Part shown: positions 25,036 to 35,200 of the stretch, piece by piece
Numbering within the stretch: position 1 is the stretch's first letter
How the letters are laid out: each line of letters starts with the position of its first letter
Assembly: GCA_913062555.1 (NCBI GenBank)
Contig: CAJXVU010000029.1
Coordinates: forward strand, 1 to 43,414
Direction of reading: 5' to 3'
DNA from: an uncultured Bacteroidota bacterium
GTDB lineage: Bacteria > Bacteroidota > Bacteroidia > Flavobacteriales > Flavobacteriaceae
DNA length: 43,414 bases
The notes under the pieces: generated by a model
What the model saw: the letters and a program-made list of their open reading frames with translations, nothing else
Told to the model about the DNA's origin: nothing
Database searches by the model: none
Translations under genes and position numbers: made by a program

Positions 25036-27285
25036 CTAATTCGCTGCATTGAGTTGCTGTAAAAATGTGCGATATTGTGCATTACCAGGAGCGATTTCTA
25101 AAAGTCTAGTAGCAATATTTTTTGCTTTATTTAACTGCTCATGTTGAAAATAATGATAAGCCAATGCATATAATAAATTTTCGTTTTGAGGCGCTATTTT
25201 CAAGCCTTTCAAAATTGTTCGTTCCGCCTTCTCAGTAAGTCCTATTTTATTGTATAACAAGCCTAAATTATAATATATTCTAATATTATCTGGCATATAG
25301 GTCTGTGCAATATTCATTTGTTCAATCGCCTCTGCTGTTCGCTCTAATTCTGACAATAATAATCCCAGGGAATAATACGTTGGTCCATATGTAGGCTCTT
25401 GTTCTATAATAATTTTAAAAGCAGATTCTGCTTTTTCAAATTGACCATTGTTATAATATAAATTTGCCAAATTGGTTCTTATAATATTATTTAAATTATC
25501 AATTTCCAAAGCACTTTCATAACCTTCAATTCCTTTTACAAGGTCGCCTTTCTTCAAATAATAATCGGCCCTTTTAATTCTACCACCAGTAAAATCGGAA
25601 GTCACTTCAAGAGCGGTAAAAAATTCGACTTTCACCTTTTCATAAACGGCTTTATACGCCGCTGGTATTTGAGTCTCCCTAAGCTCCCCAAGTCCAAAAA
25701 ACGCTTTTACACGAATCGCTCTTTTATCATCTTTTAATAGCGGAAGTAAATAATTAGCATATTCTATAGTATTTATTTCACTTAATACATCTAGGGTTGC
25801 ACCTCTCACTAACGGCGACTCATCATTTAAAAAACGAAGCATTTCGTTCACCGTATTGGCATTCATATAATTCCGCATTGCTTTCACACCAGAAGCCCTT
25901 GCTATCTCCGGATATGTGGTGTCTTTAGCCAAGGTAAGCAAAGATTCCAAGCCATTTAAATGCCCTCTCAAACCAGGAGCTAACAACTCTGAAAAATGGG
26001 TGTTATCTAGTGGCCCATACTGTTTTAAAAAAGCATCATTTGCCCATGCATTGTCTTTATCTTTATGACAAGTAACGCAAGCATTTGGGGTATTATACGT
26101 GATACTTAAATCAGGTCTCGGAATTCTAAAACTATGATCCCGTCTAAAATCATTCCCCATATAAAATTTTCCCGGCATATGACAATTTATACAGGCCGCC
26201 CCTTCAGATCCATTTTCATGGAAATGATGAGCTGGAGTATCATAGGTCTCAGGAACATGACATTGGGAGCACAAACGATTATCTTCAAACTTTAATTTTA
26301 AAGAATGTGCATTATGGCAATCGGTACAGGTCACGTCGTTATGGTACATTTTACTTTGAACGAAAGAGCCATACACATAATCTTCATCTAAAATTTGACC
26401 ATCAGGGTGATAAATGGGCTCTGTTATTAGCTGTGGGAAATAATGATCCAGCATGCTCCCTTCAAAATTAAATTGTTCTGAAATTTGCTCTCTTCGCATA
26501 TGACAACGAGCACATTGATCAACTAACACTTTGGGTTTAGTTTCCAAAGTCATCTTTAGCTTTCCTGAATATTTGTATTGATCTCCTAGTCTATTAACAT
26601 CTTCCACATGCGCTTTCCCAGGGCCATGACAAGCCTCACAACTTACATTTATCAAAGCAAACTTAGTATCGTAACTATGAGTGCTTTGGTCATAATTTTT
26701 ACGCACATTTGTAGAGTGGCAATCCGCACACATGGTATTCCAATTTAAGCCGCCTCGTGACCAATGCAACCATTCGGAGTGTACGACTTTAAAATCCGGA
26801 TACAAATCAAACCATTGCTTCTTTTCGGTATCCCAAGCTGTTCTTAAACATTGAAAATGTCCATCTGGAAATTTCACAATGTATTGCTGTAGAGGCGTCA
26901 CACCAAAAGTGTATTCTATTTTATAATCGCTATATGTTCCGTCTGGACCTTCGGTATTCACATAAAAATCTAACCCCTTTTTAAAAAATCGAGATGTGAC
27001 CCCTTGACTTGTGAATTTTGCATCATTAAAATTTGCTGATATTGCAGCTTCTGAAGCAATTTGCATTGCCTTATCATGATGTGAGCCTTCCCAGTCATTG
27101 AACTGATTGCTATGACAATTTTTACAGGTTTGATCTCCTAAAAAATGATTGTCTGGAATCGTCTTTGTTCCAGCAAATAAGATTTCGCTTTCAGATACCG
27201 GCGTGTATTCCGACTTATCCTCGTTGCAAGATTCACAGATCACCACTAATAATAGAAAAACTAAGATTTTATTTATACGCAACAC
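25036..27285 (-). CDS. Octaheme cytochrome c lipoprotein with HEAT and TPR repeats
   Basis: This 749-residue exported protein has a signal peptide with a likely lipidated C20 (VVICESC). Eight CxxCH heme sites are visible at C54, C186, C216, C258, C320, C339, C365 and C403, so it can bind eight c-type hemes. After the heme part come a HEAT-like stretch (about 430-545), including EINTIEYANYLLPLLKDDKR, and four or more TPR units (about 575-740; for example YESALEIDNLNNIIRTNLAN). It probably passes electrons across the periplasm and docks a partner through the repeats. The layout resembles the cytochrome c554-like TPR proteins of Bacteroidota and other phyla; whether it reduces nitrite, hydroxylamine or something else cannot be told. 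No partner oxidoreductase gene is next to it. Confidence 0.93.
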   Translation of the reverse strand: MLRINKILVFLLLVVICESCNEDKSEYTPVSESEILFAGTKTIPDNHFLGDQTCKNCHSNQFNDWEGSHHDKAMQIASEAAISANFNDAKFTSQGVTSRFFKKGLDFYVNTEGPDGTYSDYKIEYTFGVTPLQQYIVKFPDGHFQCLRTAWDTEKKQWFDLYPDFKVVHSEWLHWSRGGLNWNTMCADCHSTNVRKNYDQSTHSYDTKFALINVSCEACHGPGKAHVEDVNRLGDQYKYSGKLKMTLETKPKVLVDQCARCHMRREQISEQFNFEGSMLDHYFPQLITEPIYHPDGQILDEDYVYGSFVQSKMYHNDVTCTDCHNAHSLKLKFEDNRLCSQCHVPETYDTPAHHFHENGSEGAACINCHMPGKFYMGNDFRRDHSFRIPRPDLSITYNTPNACVTCHKDKDNAWANDAFLKQYGPLDNTHFSELLAPGLRGHLNGLESLLTLAKDTTYPEIARASGVKAMRNYMNANTVNEMLRFLNDESPLVRGATLDVLSEINTIEYANYLLPLLKDDKRAIRVKAFFGLGELRETQIPAAYKAVYEKVKVEFFTALEVTSDFTGGRIKRADYYLKKGDLVKGIEGYESALEIDNLNNIIRTNLANLYYNNGQFEKAESAFKIIIEQEPTYGPTYYSLGLLLSELERTAEAIEQMNIAQTYMPDNIRIYYNLGLLYNKIGLTEKAERTILKGLKIAPQNENLLYALAYHYFQHEQLNKAKNIATRLLEIAPGNAQYRTFLQQLNAAN

Positions 27286-27482
27286 AAAATTGATTTTGGG
27301 TATTCTATATTTTCAAGCAATGTATATTATTTTATCTGAAGATGCATCTATTTTAAGGCCCATATTTAATATATTAGTGCCTTATCCGTTGCTTTTGTAA
27401 TATTCTAAAATATTATATGATTCTAGAATGAAATTCTTACTGAAGCCACAAGCCATTAAAATATTTTAATAAAAAGTTCCTG

Positions 27483-29093
27483 ATGAAAATCTCGTTTCTA
27501 AAAAATGTATCCCCTTTATTAGTTGTATTGGTTCTTTTTGGTTGTAAAAAAACAATTAAAGAGATCAGTAATAATCCGCCCAATATTGTATTCATAATGA
27601 GTGATGATCACGCCTACCAAGCAATAAGTGCTTATGGACATGGGTTAAATCTCACGCCTAATATTGATCGCATTGCAACAGAAGGCGCCATTTTTAATAA
27701 AGGGTTTGTTACAAATTCCATATGCGCTCCAAGTCGAGCCGTAATGCTAACTGGTAAGCACAGTCATATCAATGGAAAGGTTGACAACATACAATCGTTT
27801 GACTGGGATCAGGATAATTTTGCAAAATCTTTACAGAAATCCGGGTATCAAACCGCGATGGTTGGTAAAATTCACATGGATGGTTTACCACAAGGATTTG
27901 ATTATTCGAATGTACTCCCTGGACAAGGCCAATATTATAATCCCGATTTTATAGAAAATGGAGTTAAAAAAAGAATCCCTGGTTATGTCACCGAAATTAC
28001 TACAGATATCGCTTTAAATTGGTTAAAAAACAAGAGAGTTGCCGATAAACCTTTTTTACTTTTATACCATCAAAAAGCACCGCATAGAACTTGGATGCCA
28101 GAAGAAAAATATTTCAATTTATTTGACGAAAAAACATTTACACCTCCGGCAAATTTCTTTGATGATTATAGCAACAGACCCGCTGCAGCTGCTCACGAAA
28201 TGGGAATAGCTAAAGACATGGACTTGGTTTATGACTTGAAAATGTTGGATGCTGAAGGCGAGATAAAAACAAAATACCGGAAACACTTTCAGAATATGTA
28301 TAACCGAATGGACGACCAACAGCGTGCTGCTTGGGATGCCTATTATAATCCAATTATTAAAAAGTTTAAAGCCGACTCGTTAAGTGGAAAAGCTTTGGCC
28401 TTATGGAAATTTGATCGATACATGAAAGATTATCTCCGCACCATACAATCTATTGATGATGGTGTTGGTGAGGTTTTGGAGTATTTGGAACAAAATGGTT
28501 TGTCTGAAAACACCATTGTAGTTTACACCTCCGATCAGGGCTTTTACTTAGGAGAACACGGTTGGTTTGACAAGCGTTTTATGTACGAAGAGTCATTCAG
28601 AACACCCATTTTAATACGCTATCCAAGAGAAATTAAAGCTGGTACTGTAATTGATAAAATGGTTCAAAACTTAGACTTTGCACCAACTTTTTTAGATTAC
28701 GCCAATGTTAGTATTCCCGAAGCTATTCAAGGCGAATCGTTTCGGAAATTAGTGAGTGGTGAAGTTAGCGAATGGCGAGATGCTATTTATTACACCTATT
28801 ATGAATTCCCGGGAGAGCATCATGTAAAACGTCATTATGGCGTTCGTACCGATCGTTATAAATTGATGCACTTTTATTATGATATTGACACCTGGGAATT
28901 GTATGATTTAGAACAGGACCCTTCAGAAATGAATAATATTTATGACCATCCTGAATATAAAGACATTCAGGAAAACATGCATCAACGACTTGTTGAAATG
29001 CGTGAAAAATATGAAGATAGTGATCATTTAAACAAGGAGAATTTAAACCGCTATTTAAAAGCCAAAGGCATAAATGATCATATTGTTAAGTAG
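27483..29093 (+). CDS. Type I sulfatase lipoprotein
   Basis: This 536-residue sulfatase removes sulfate esters, most likely from a sulfated polysaccharide. The signal peptide ends in a lipobox (LFGC, lipidated C21). The formylglycine site is C81 in CAPSR (81-85), followed by AVMLTGKHSHINGK; metal ligands are D41 and D42 near the N-terminus and the SDQG motif (about 350). C81 must be converted to formylglycine by a maturation enzyme, whose gene is not here. Length is normal. It stands alone: no SusC/SusD pair or glycoside hydrolase is close, so this is not part of a visible polysaccharide-utilisation locus. The exact substrate is unknown. Confidence 0.94.
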   Translation: MKISFLKNVSPLLVVLVLFGCKKTIKEISNNPPNIVFIMSDDHAYQAISAYGHGLNLTPNIDRIATEGAIFNKGFVTNSICAPSRAVMLTGKHSHINGKVDNIQSFDWDQDNFAKSLQKSGYQTAMVGKIHMDGLPQGFDYSNVLPGQGQYYNPDFIENGVKKRIPGYVTEITTDIALNWLKNKRVADKPFLLLYHQKAPHRTWMPEEKYFNLFDEKTFTPPANFFDDYSNRPAAAAHEMGIAKDMDLVYDLKMLDAEGEIKTKYRKHFQNMYNRMDDQQRAAWDAYYNPIIKKFKADSLSGKALALWKFDRYMKDYLRTIQSIDDGVGEVLEYLEQNGLSENTIVVYTSDQGFYLGEHGWFDKRFMYEESFRTPILIRYPREIKAGTVIDKMVQNLDFAPTFLDYANVSIPEAIQGESFRKLVSGEVSEWRDAIYYTYYEFPGEHHVKRHYGVRTDRYKLMHFYYDIDTWELYDLEQDPSEMNNIYDHPEYKDIQENMHQRLVEMREKYEDSDHLNKENLNRYLKAKGINDHIVK

Positions 29094-29136
29094 CTCATTT
29101 TAAACTATCTTATACTCAACTTTTGAATAAATATAT

Positions 29137-30174
29137 TTAAGGTGCCGGATTAGGGATGGCAGCATGAATAGCATTAATCTCGGCCAACACTTCAGGACTT
29201 AAGCTTACATTAATACTGTCTATATTCTCCTTAAGTTGAGTTACGTTAGTGGCTCCAATAATATTACTAACTACAAATGGTTGTTGATTTACAAAAGCCA
29301 ACGCCATTTGTGTCAGACTTAAATTATTATCTTCAGCTAATTTCATATATCGGGTAGTTGCCTCAGTAGCTTGCACACTACTATATCTGGCAAATCTTGG
29401 GAATAATTTTAATCGTGAATTTTCGGCTGCTATGCCTTTAATATACTTCCCTGAAAGGACTCCAAATGCCAATGGTGAATAAGCCAACAACTTTATATTC
29501 TCTCGAATTGCCACTTCGGCCATATCCCCTTCAAACACCCTATTTAAGAGTGAATATGCATTTTGAATGGTCATCATTCTAGGCAAATTATGGGTATTAG
29601 ATTCTTCCAAATAACGCATAGTCCCCCATGCTTTTTCATTAGACAATCCAATATTTCTAATCTTGCCTTCTTTAATAAATCCATCGAGTGTATGAAGTAC
29701 TTCATTAAAGTTATCTTGCCAGGGATCATTTGGATTATGCGAATAATCTCGAACGCCAAAAGTATTGGTTTGTCGCTCTGGCCAATGCAATTGATACAAA
29801 TCAATATAATTGGTTTGCAGTCTTTTGAGTTCTCTATGGATGGCATCTTTTAGTCCTTCTGGGCTAAATCCGGTAGTTCTAATATGTGCAGTATAATCGC
29901 CATTTCCAGCAATTTTACTTGCTAAAACAACCTTATCCCTCTTTCCGGATTTCTGTAGCCATGATCCAATAATTTCACTGGTTTTACCACTAGACTTTGC
30001 TTCAGCTGGCACTGGATACAATTCGGCAGTGTCTATAAAATTCACGCCATTATCAAAAGCATAATCTAATTGTGCATGTCCTTCGGCTTCCGTATTTTGA
30101 TTTCCCCAGGTCATAGATCCTAAGCAAATTTTACTAATCTTTATATCTGTATTTGGAAGTGTGGTGTATTTCAT
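29137..30174 (-). CDS. Aldo/keto reductase, Tas-like
   Basis: This 345-residue cytoplasmic NADPH-dependent oxidoreductase follows the AKR barrel pattern. The catalytic tetrad fits D48, Y53 (FIDTAELYPVP), K87 (LASKIAG) and H130 (YQLHWPER). The sequence tracks E. coli Tas closely in layout: LGSMTWGNQNTEAEGHAQLDYA near the start, TIQNAYSLLNR, AYSPLAFGVLSGKY and the closing PAP. The physiological substrate of Tas-type enzymes is not established. The gene lies below the OmpA gene on the same strand behind a 170-base leader with four alternating AGACCT/AGGTCT boxes. Confidence 0.93.
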   Translation of the reverse strand: MKYTTLPNTDIKISKICLGSMTWGNQNTEAEGHAQLDYAFDNGVNFIDTAELYPVPAEAKSSGKTSEIIGSWLQKSGKRDKVVLASKIAGNGDYTAHIRTTGFSPEGLKDAIHRELKRLQTNYIDLYQLHWPERQTNTFGVRDYSHNPNDPWQDNFNEVLHTLDGFIKEGKIRNIGLSNEKAWGTMRYLEESNTHNLPRMMTIQNAYSLLNRVFEGDMAEVAIRENIKLLAYSPLAFGVLSGKYIKGIAAENSRLKLFPRFARYSSVQATEATTRYMKLAEDNNLSLTQMALAFVNQQPFVVSNIIGATNVTQLKENIDSINVSLSPEVLAEINAIHAAIPNPAP

Positions 30175-30189
30175 ATTTAATTAATTGTT

Positions 30190-30280
30190 AGACCTCTAAT
30201 TTCGATATTTCTCAAAACAGGTCTTTTTAGGATTTACAAATATAAGAAGACCTTTCAGGTTTTGAAAATCTGAAAGGTCT
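30190..30280 (-). promoter_or_regulatory. Leader with four alternating hexamers and a stable hairpin
   Basis: AGACCT at 30190, AGGTCT at 30219, AGACCT at 30248 and AGGTCT at 30275 alternate in orientation with spacings of 29, 29 and 27 bases. The last two sit in an 11-bp perfect stem (AGACCTTTCAG, 30248-30258, with CTGAAAGGTCT, 30270-30280). The box at 30219 can pair with the one at 30248 instead, so two folds compete. It lies between the ompA-type stop codon and the aldo/keto reductase start; it could be a terminator, an attenuator or an operator array. Confidence 0.5.
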
Positions 30281-30350
30281 AAATAGTATGCTTTGATAAA
30301 TAGATTGTCATCAACCCTTTTTGAGGTACTTGCTAATGACAACCCAATAA

Positions 30351-31310
30351 TTATATGTCATTCAACAATTTAGAAATCTCATCTAATTTTGGTGTTAAAA
30401 TAACTTCAATTCTTCTATTTCTAGCCTTGCCTTCAGCCGTATCATTGGTTGCAATAGGTGCAAATTCTCCACGACCAGCTGCGGTTAAATTCTCAGCTTT
30501 TATCGAACTGTTCTCTCTTAAAATATTAACGATTGCAGTAGCTCGTTTGGTAGATAAATCCCAGTTACCACTTAATTGTGAATTCCCTTTATAAGGTACA
30601 TTGTCGGTATGACCTTCAATTAACACTGCAATATCAGGATTATCACCAAGTACAGATCCTAATTGCTGTACTGCCTGACGGCCTTGAGTACCAACTGCCC
30701 AGCTACCTGAACCAAATAATAATTTATTTTCCATAGAGACATACACCTTTCCATCACGCTGTTCAATAGTAAGACCCTTGCCTTCAAAATCGGTTAAAGC
30801 TCTGGAAATAGCATCTTTTAATGCGGTCATTGCGGCATCTTTTGCTGCAATCAAACTTTCTAATTCTGCAACACGTTCCGATCTGTTTTTAAGATCGCTC
30901 TCTAAGGATTTTAATCGGGCATTTTCAGCAGCAAGTGCCTGTTCTTTTGCTTCTAATTCTGCTAATAATTCTCTATTCTTTTTAACATTTTCAGCAATTG
31001 AAGCCGAACTGTTTTTTTCTAAAGCATCATATGATGCCGTTAAATTATCATAGTTCGCTTTTAAGGCATTATAATCACCTTGTAATTTATTGCGTTGAGC
31101 GAGCGTTTCATCGTAAGTCTTTTGGAGTTGACCCAATTCACTTTCTGCCTTATTTTTAGCAGTCAAAAGGGTTTCATTTTCATCAGAAAGTGTTCTGTTT
31201 TCCTTTTTTAAATTATTATATTTTCCTTCCAGCTCCTTATATACTTTTGGAGAAACACAAGATATTGCCAGCGTAAGAGTTAACGCTATTAATGACATTT
31301 TTTTTATCAT
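30351..31310 (-). CDS. OmpA-family lipoprotein with long coiled coil
   Basis: This 319-residue protein is anchored to a membrane through lipidated C18 (lipobox AISC). A long heptad-rich coiled coil spans about residues 22-170. The OmpA-type peptidoglycan-binding domain follows (about 190-305), marked by LIEGHTDNVPY, LSTKRATAIVNIL, GRGEFAPIATN and the NRRIEV closing motif. Proteins like this tether the outer membrane to the cell wall. It has no beta-barrel of its own. It follows xth on the same strand after 82 bases and leads into the aldo/keto reductase leader. Confidence 0.94.
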   Translation of the reverse strand: MIKKMSLIALTLTLAISCVSPKVYKELEGKYNNLKKENRTLSDENETLLTAKNKAESELGQLQKTYDETLAQRNKLQGDYNALKANYDNLTASYDALEKNSSASIAENVKKNRELLAELEAKEQALAAENARLKSLESDLKNRSERVAELESLIAAKDAAMTALKDAISRALTDFEGKGLTIEQRDGKVYVSMENKLLFGSGSWAVGTQGRQAVQQLGSVLGDNPDIAVLIEGHTDNVPYKGNSQLSGNWDLSTKRATAIVNILRENSSIKAENLTAAGRGEFAPIATNDTAEGKARNRRIEVILTPKLDEISKLLNDI

Positions 31311-31392
31311 AATTTTTTAATTTCTAGGGGTTACTTTTTAGTTTATTACCAATGATATTATTTCCCGACATAGCCATCAAAATTCTTGCCAA

Positions 31393-32154
31393 TTAAGATG
31401 CTATCTCAACTAAAATCGGACAATGGTCGCTATGCACTGCTTCAGATAGTATAACGGCTCTCTTAATTTTTTCTTGTAACGGCTTAGTTACCATGGCGTA
31501 ATCTAATCGCCATCCTTTATTATTTGCTCTTGAATTAGCTCTATAACTCCACCAACTATATTGTTGTAATTCTGCATTTAAATACCGAAACGAATCTATA
31601 AATCCACTATTTACAAATCTTCCTAGCCATTCACGCTCTTCTGGTAAAAATCCAGAAACATTTTTCATTTTAGGATTATGAATATCTATTGCTTCATGGC
31701 AAATATTATAATCCCCACAAACGACGAGGTTCGGGATTTGTTTTTTAAGGTTAGTGAGGTATTCTTGAATCTCATCCATATAGTTGAATTTAAACTCAAG
31801 TCTTTCTGAATTTGTTCCAGATGGTAAATACATACTCATTACAGAAACCCCATTGAAATCGGCACGAAGGTTTCTCCCTTCAAAGTCCATTGTTGCAATC
31901 CCGGTGCCATACTCAACATGATCCGGCTCTGTTTTACTTAAAATAGCAACTCCGCTATATCCTTTTTTTTGAGCACTATACCAATAATTATAGATATAGC
32001 CAGCCTCTTCAAAGAGCGTAAGATCTAATTGTTCTTTCATGGCTTTTATTTCCTGTAAACAAATTACATCTGGGTCTGCACTTATTAACCAATCTATAAA
32101 ACCTTTTTTCAATGCGGCACGAATACCATTAACATTATAAGAGATTATTTTCAT
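31393..32154 (-). CDS. xth: Exodeoxyribonuclease III / AP endonuclease
   Basis: This 253-residue base-excision-repair enzyme cuts DNA 5' of abasic sites and trims 3' blocks. The exonuclease-endonuclease-phosphatase fold is marked by N7 and N9 (ISYNVNG), E35 (CLQEIKA), the VCGDYNICH segment (about 145-153), GWRLDYAMV (about 220) and the closing SDHCPI with the catalytic Asp-His pair. Length matches the bacterial XthA/ExoA type. It probably shares a transcript with the OmpA-type gene; its start is divergent from the large outer-membrane protein gene. Confidence 0.95.
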   Translation of the reverse strand: MKIISYNVNGIRAALKKGFIDWLISADPDVICLQEIKAMKEQLDLTLFEEAGYIYNYWYSAQKKGYSGVAILSKTEPDHVEYGTGIATMDFEGRNLRADFNGVSVMSMYLPSGTNSERLEFKFNYMDEIQEYLTNLKKQIPNLVVCGDYNICHEAIDIHNPKMKNVSGFLPEEREWLGRFVNSGFIDSFRYLNAELQQYSWWSYRANSRANNKGWRLDYAMVTKPLQEKIKRAVILSEAVHSDHCPILVEIAS

Positions 32155-32273
32155 CTATTTTTAAGATTTTAGCTAAAATAAATAATGCTTTACTTTTACA
32201 CTATTAATTTAAAGCAGTTTTAACTAAAAACTATTAACAAAATATTTTAGACCATTGTCAGTTTAAGTATCAG

Positions 32274-35200
32274 ATGAAATTAAGTCTCACGTTTTTTATG
32301 TTATGTTTTTGTTTTTGTGCACTTGCTCAGGACAACAGCTCTAATTATAAAACAAAAACATTTGCTGTAAAAAATTCTATTGTTATTGATAGCGTGAGTA
32401 TCAATGCTAGTCGGTTTTTAGTTCGGAAAAAAGATGGAACATTATTAGACCCTTCATGGTATTCCATAGATTATTCTAAAGCACTTTTAACCTTTAATAG
32501 ATCTATTCAATCCGATTCTATACAAATTGAATATTTGCGATATCCCGATTTTTTAACAAAGACATATAAACAACTGGATAAAAGTATCATTGTTAATAAC
32601 ACTAATAATCTCGACAAATTATACAAACTCTCCCAACCTAGTCTTTCCCAGAACTTTATACCCTTTGATGGTCTCACAACTTCAGGGAGTATTTCACGAG
32701 GGGTCACAATTGGTAATAACCAAAATTCTGTTTTAAATAGTGCCTTAGATTTACAAATTTCAGGGAAATTAAATGACAAAGTCACACTTAAAGCATCGAT
32801 TCAAGATGCAAATATTCCATTACAAGAAAGTGGATATTCACAACAACTGGATGAATTTGATCAAGTTTTTATTGAATTATTTAGTGACAAATGGCATATT
32901 AGAGCTGGTGATATTGATCTTCAAAATTCAGATTCATATTTTGGCCGTTTTTCCAAGCGTGTACAGGGCTTAGCTATAGGTGCGAATTTAGACAATGAAA
33001 ACTCAAAAACTAATCTGTTTGCTTCTGGTGCTTTGGTAAGAGGTCAATTTAGTCGAAGTCAATTTACCGCTCAAGAAGGCAATCAAGGGCCTTATAAATT
33101 ACAAGGAGAACAGGGTGAATTGTTTGTGCTTATTGTCTCTGGAAGTGAAACTGTTTATGTCAATGGCCTGGCCTTAGAACGTGGCGAAAACAAGGATTAT
33201 ATTATTGATTATAATGCTGGAGAACTTATATTTAACGCGACTTTTCCTGTGACTTCCGAAATGAGAATCACTATTGATTATCAATTTAGCGATAGAAATT
33301 ACTCAAGATTTGTTGGCTATGGCGGCGGTAAATACGAAAGTGAAAAATTAAAAATTGGCGCTTCAGTTTATACCGAGAATGATTCAAAAAATCAACCTCT
33401 ACAGCAAAACCTTTCCAGTGAACAAGTTCAAATATTAGCAGATGCTGGTGATGATACTTCGCAAATGACAGGTCCTTCAGCCGTTTCAGAATCCTTTAAT
33501 GAGAATCGAATACTTTATAAAAAAGAAGTCATTAATGGCGCGGAAGCTTTTGTGTTTTCTAATGATCCAGGTGATGAATTATTTAGTGTGAAATTCACCC
33601 GTGTCGATGAAAATCAAGGGAATTATATTTTAACTAGTACCAACGCTATTTCAAATATTTATGAATATGTAGAACCCATAGCCGGAATTCTTCAAGGAAA
33701 TTACGCGCCTATCGTACAACTTATTGCTCCTACTAAGTTGCAGTTAGCGGTTATTAACGGGACTTATCAGCCCAGCATAAAAACCAAGCTCGCATTTGAG
33801 CTAGCAGGCAGTAAAAATGATCTCAACTTATTTTCACAACTAGACGATGCTAACAACGATGGCTTTGCGGGGAAATTAAATATTTCTCAAAATATTATTC
33901 AGCATGATAGTCTTTGGAATTTGGATGCTTTCGTGAATTCGGACTATATTCAAAAAGATTTCAAAACTATCGAACGCCTTTATAATGCAGAGTTTAACCG
34001 CGATTGGAATATTGAGATTCCTCGAGGCAATCAACAATTAATAATTGCGGGATTACAGCTTAATCATTCCAAAAAAGGACAACTAAACTATCAATTTGAG
34101 CATCTCAATTATTCAGAAAGTTTCAATGGAAATCGTCATGTTACTAATGTAAATCTGCGATTAAACAAATTCAACATTTTCTCAAATTCCAGTTTTTTAA
34201 ATGCCGAATCAACACTAAACACCTCGACTTTTTTACGTTCTTTCAATCGGTTTACTTATAATTATAAACAGCATTGGATTGGGACAAAGCTAGCCATGGA
34301 AGACAACGAACAAAGAGACAAAATCACTAATACATTAAGCCCCTTAAGTCAGAAATTTACAACCTACGAGATATTTACGGGATTTGGAGATAGCACAAAA
34401 GTTTTTGTCGAAATTGGGTATAAAAACAGAGTTAACGATAGTATTAGAAATAATAAATTACAAAAAGTAAATACTTCAAACACCTATTATATAGATTCAA
34501 AATTATTTCAGAATGCCAATAGTAATCTTGGTATATATGTTAATTACAGAACATTAAAAAGCGAAGATAAAACTATTGAAGATGAACAATCATTAAATTC
34601 CCGATTACAATACAGTCAAAAATTATTCAATCAAATGTTGCTTTGGAATACCACTTTTGAGACTAATTCTGGAACCCTCGCCCAGCAAGAATTCACGTAT
34701 ATTGAAGTTGAGCCAGGACAAGGTGCTTATACTTGGATTGACTTTAATAACAATGGAATTCAGGAATTAGAAGAATTTGAATTGGCACAATTTCAAGATC
34801 AAGGCATTTACATAAGAGTGTTATTGCCCAATCAGGTATTCTTAAAAACACATCAAAATCGTTTAAGTCAAACCTTGACAATCAACCCACAGCAATGGGC
34901 AAATTCAGAAAATAAAGCAAAAATTTTTGGCTCTCATTTTTATAACCAAACATCGTATTTAATAGATCGAAAAGTAAAACGTGATGGCAATAATTTTAAT
35001 TTGAACCCATTTGAAAGCGATGCAAAAAATCAATTAGGATTACAATTAAATTTCAGAAATGTGCTATTCTTTAATCGCGGGAAACAGCATTATACAACTT
35101 CCTACACCTATCTTACTAATAAAGCAAAAAATGTATTGTCCTTTGGGTTTATAGCGAATGAATTGAAAAGCCATCAATTGAATTTTAATCATAAAATTGC

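Noticed and set aside
27420..27429. Palindrome ATTCTAGAAT before the sulfatase gene
   Set aside because: Ten bases of symmetry in AT-rich DNA is expected by chance, and it does not sit in a recognisable promoter.
30778..31053. A plus-strand frame of Ala/Ser/Phe-rich composition opposite the OmpA-type gene
   Set aside because: The bias is the expected antisense of a Glu/Lys/Leu-rich coiled coil.
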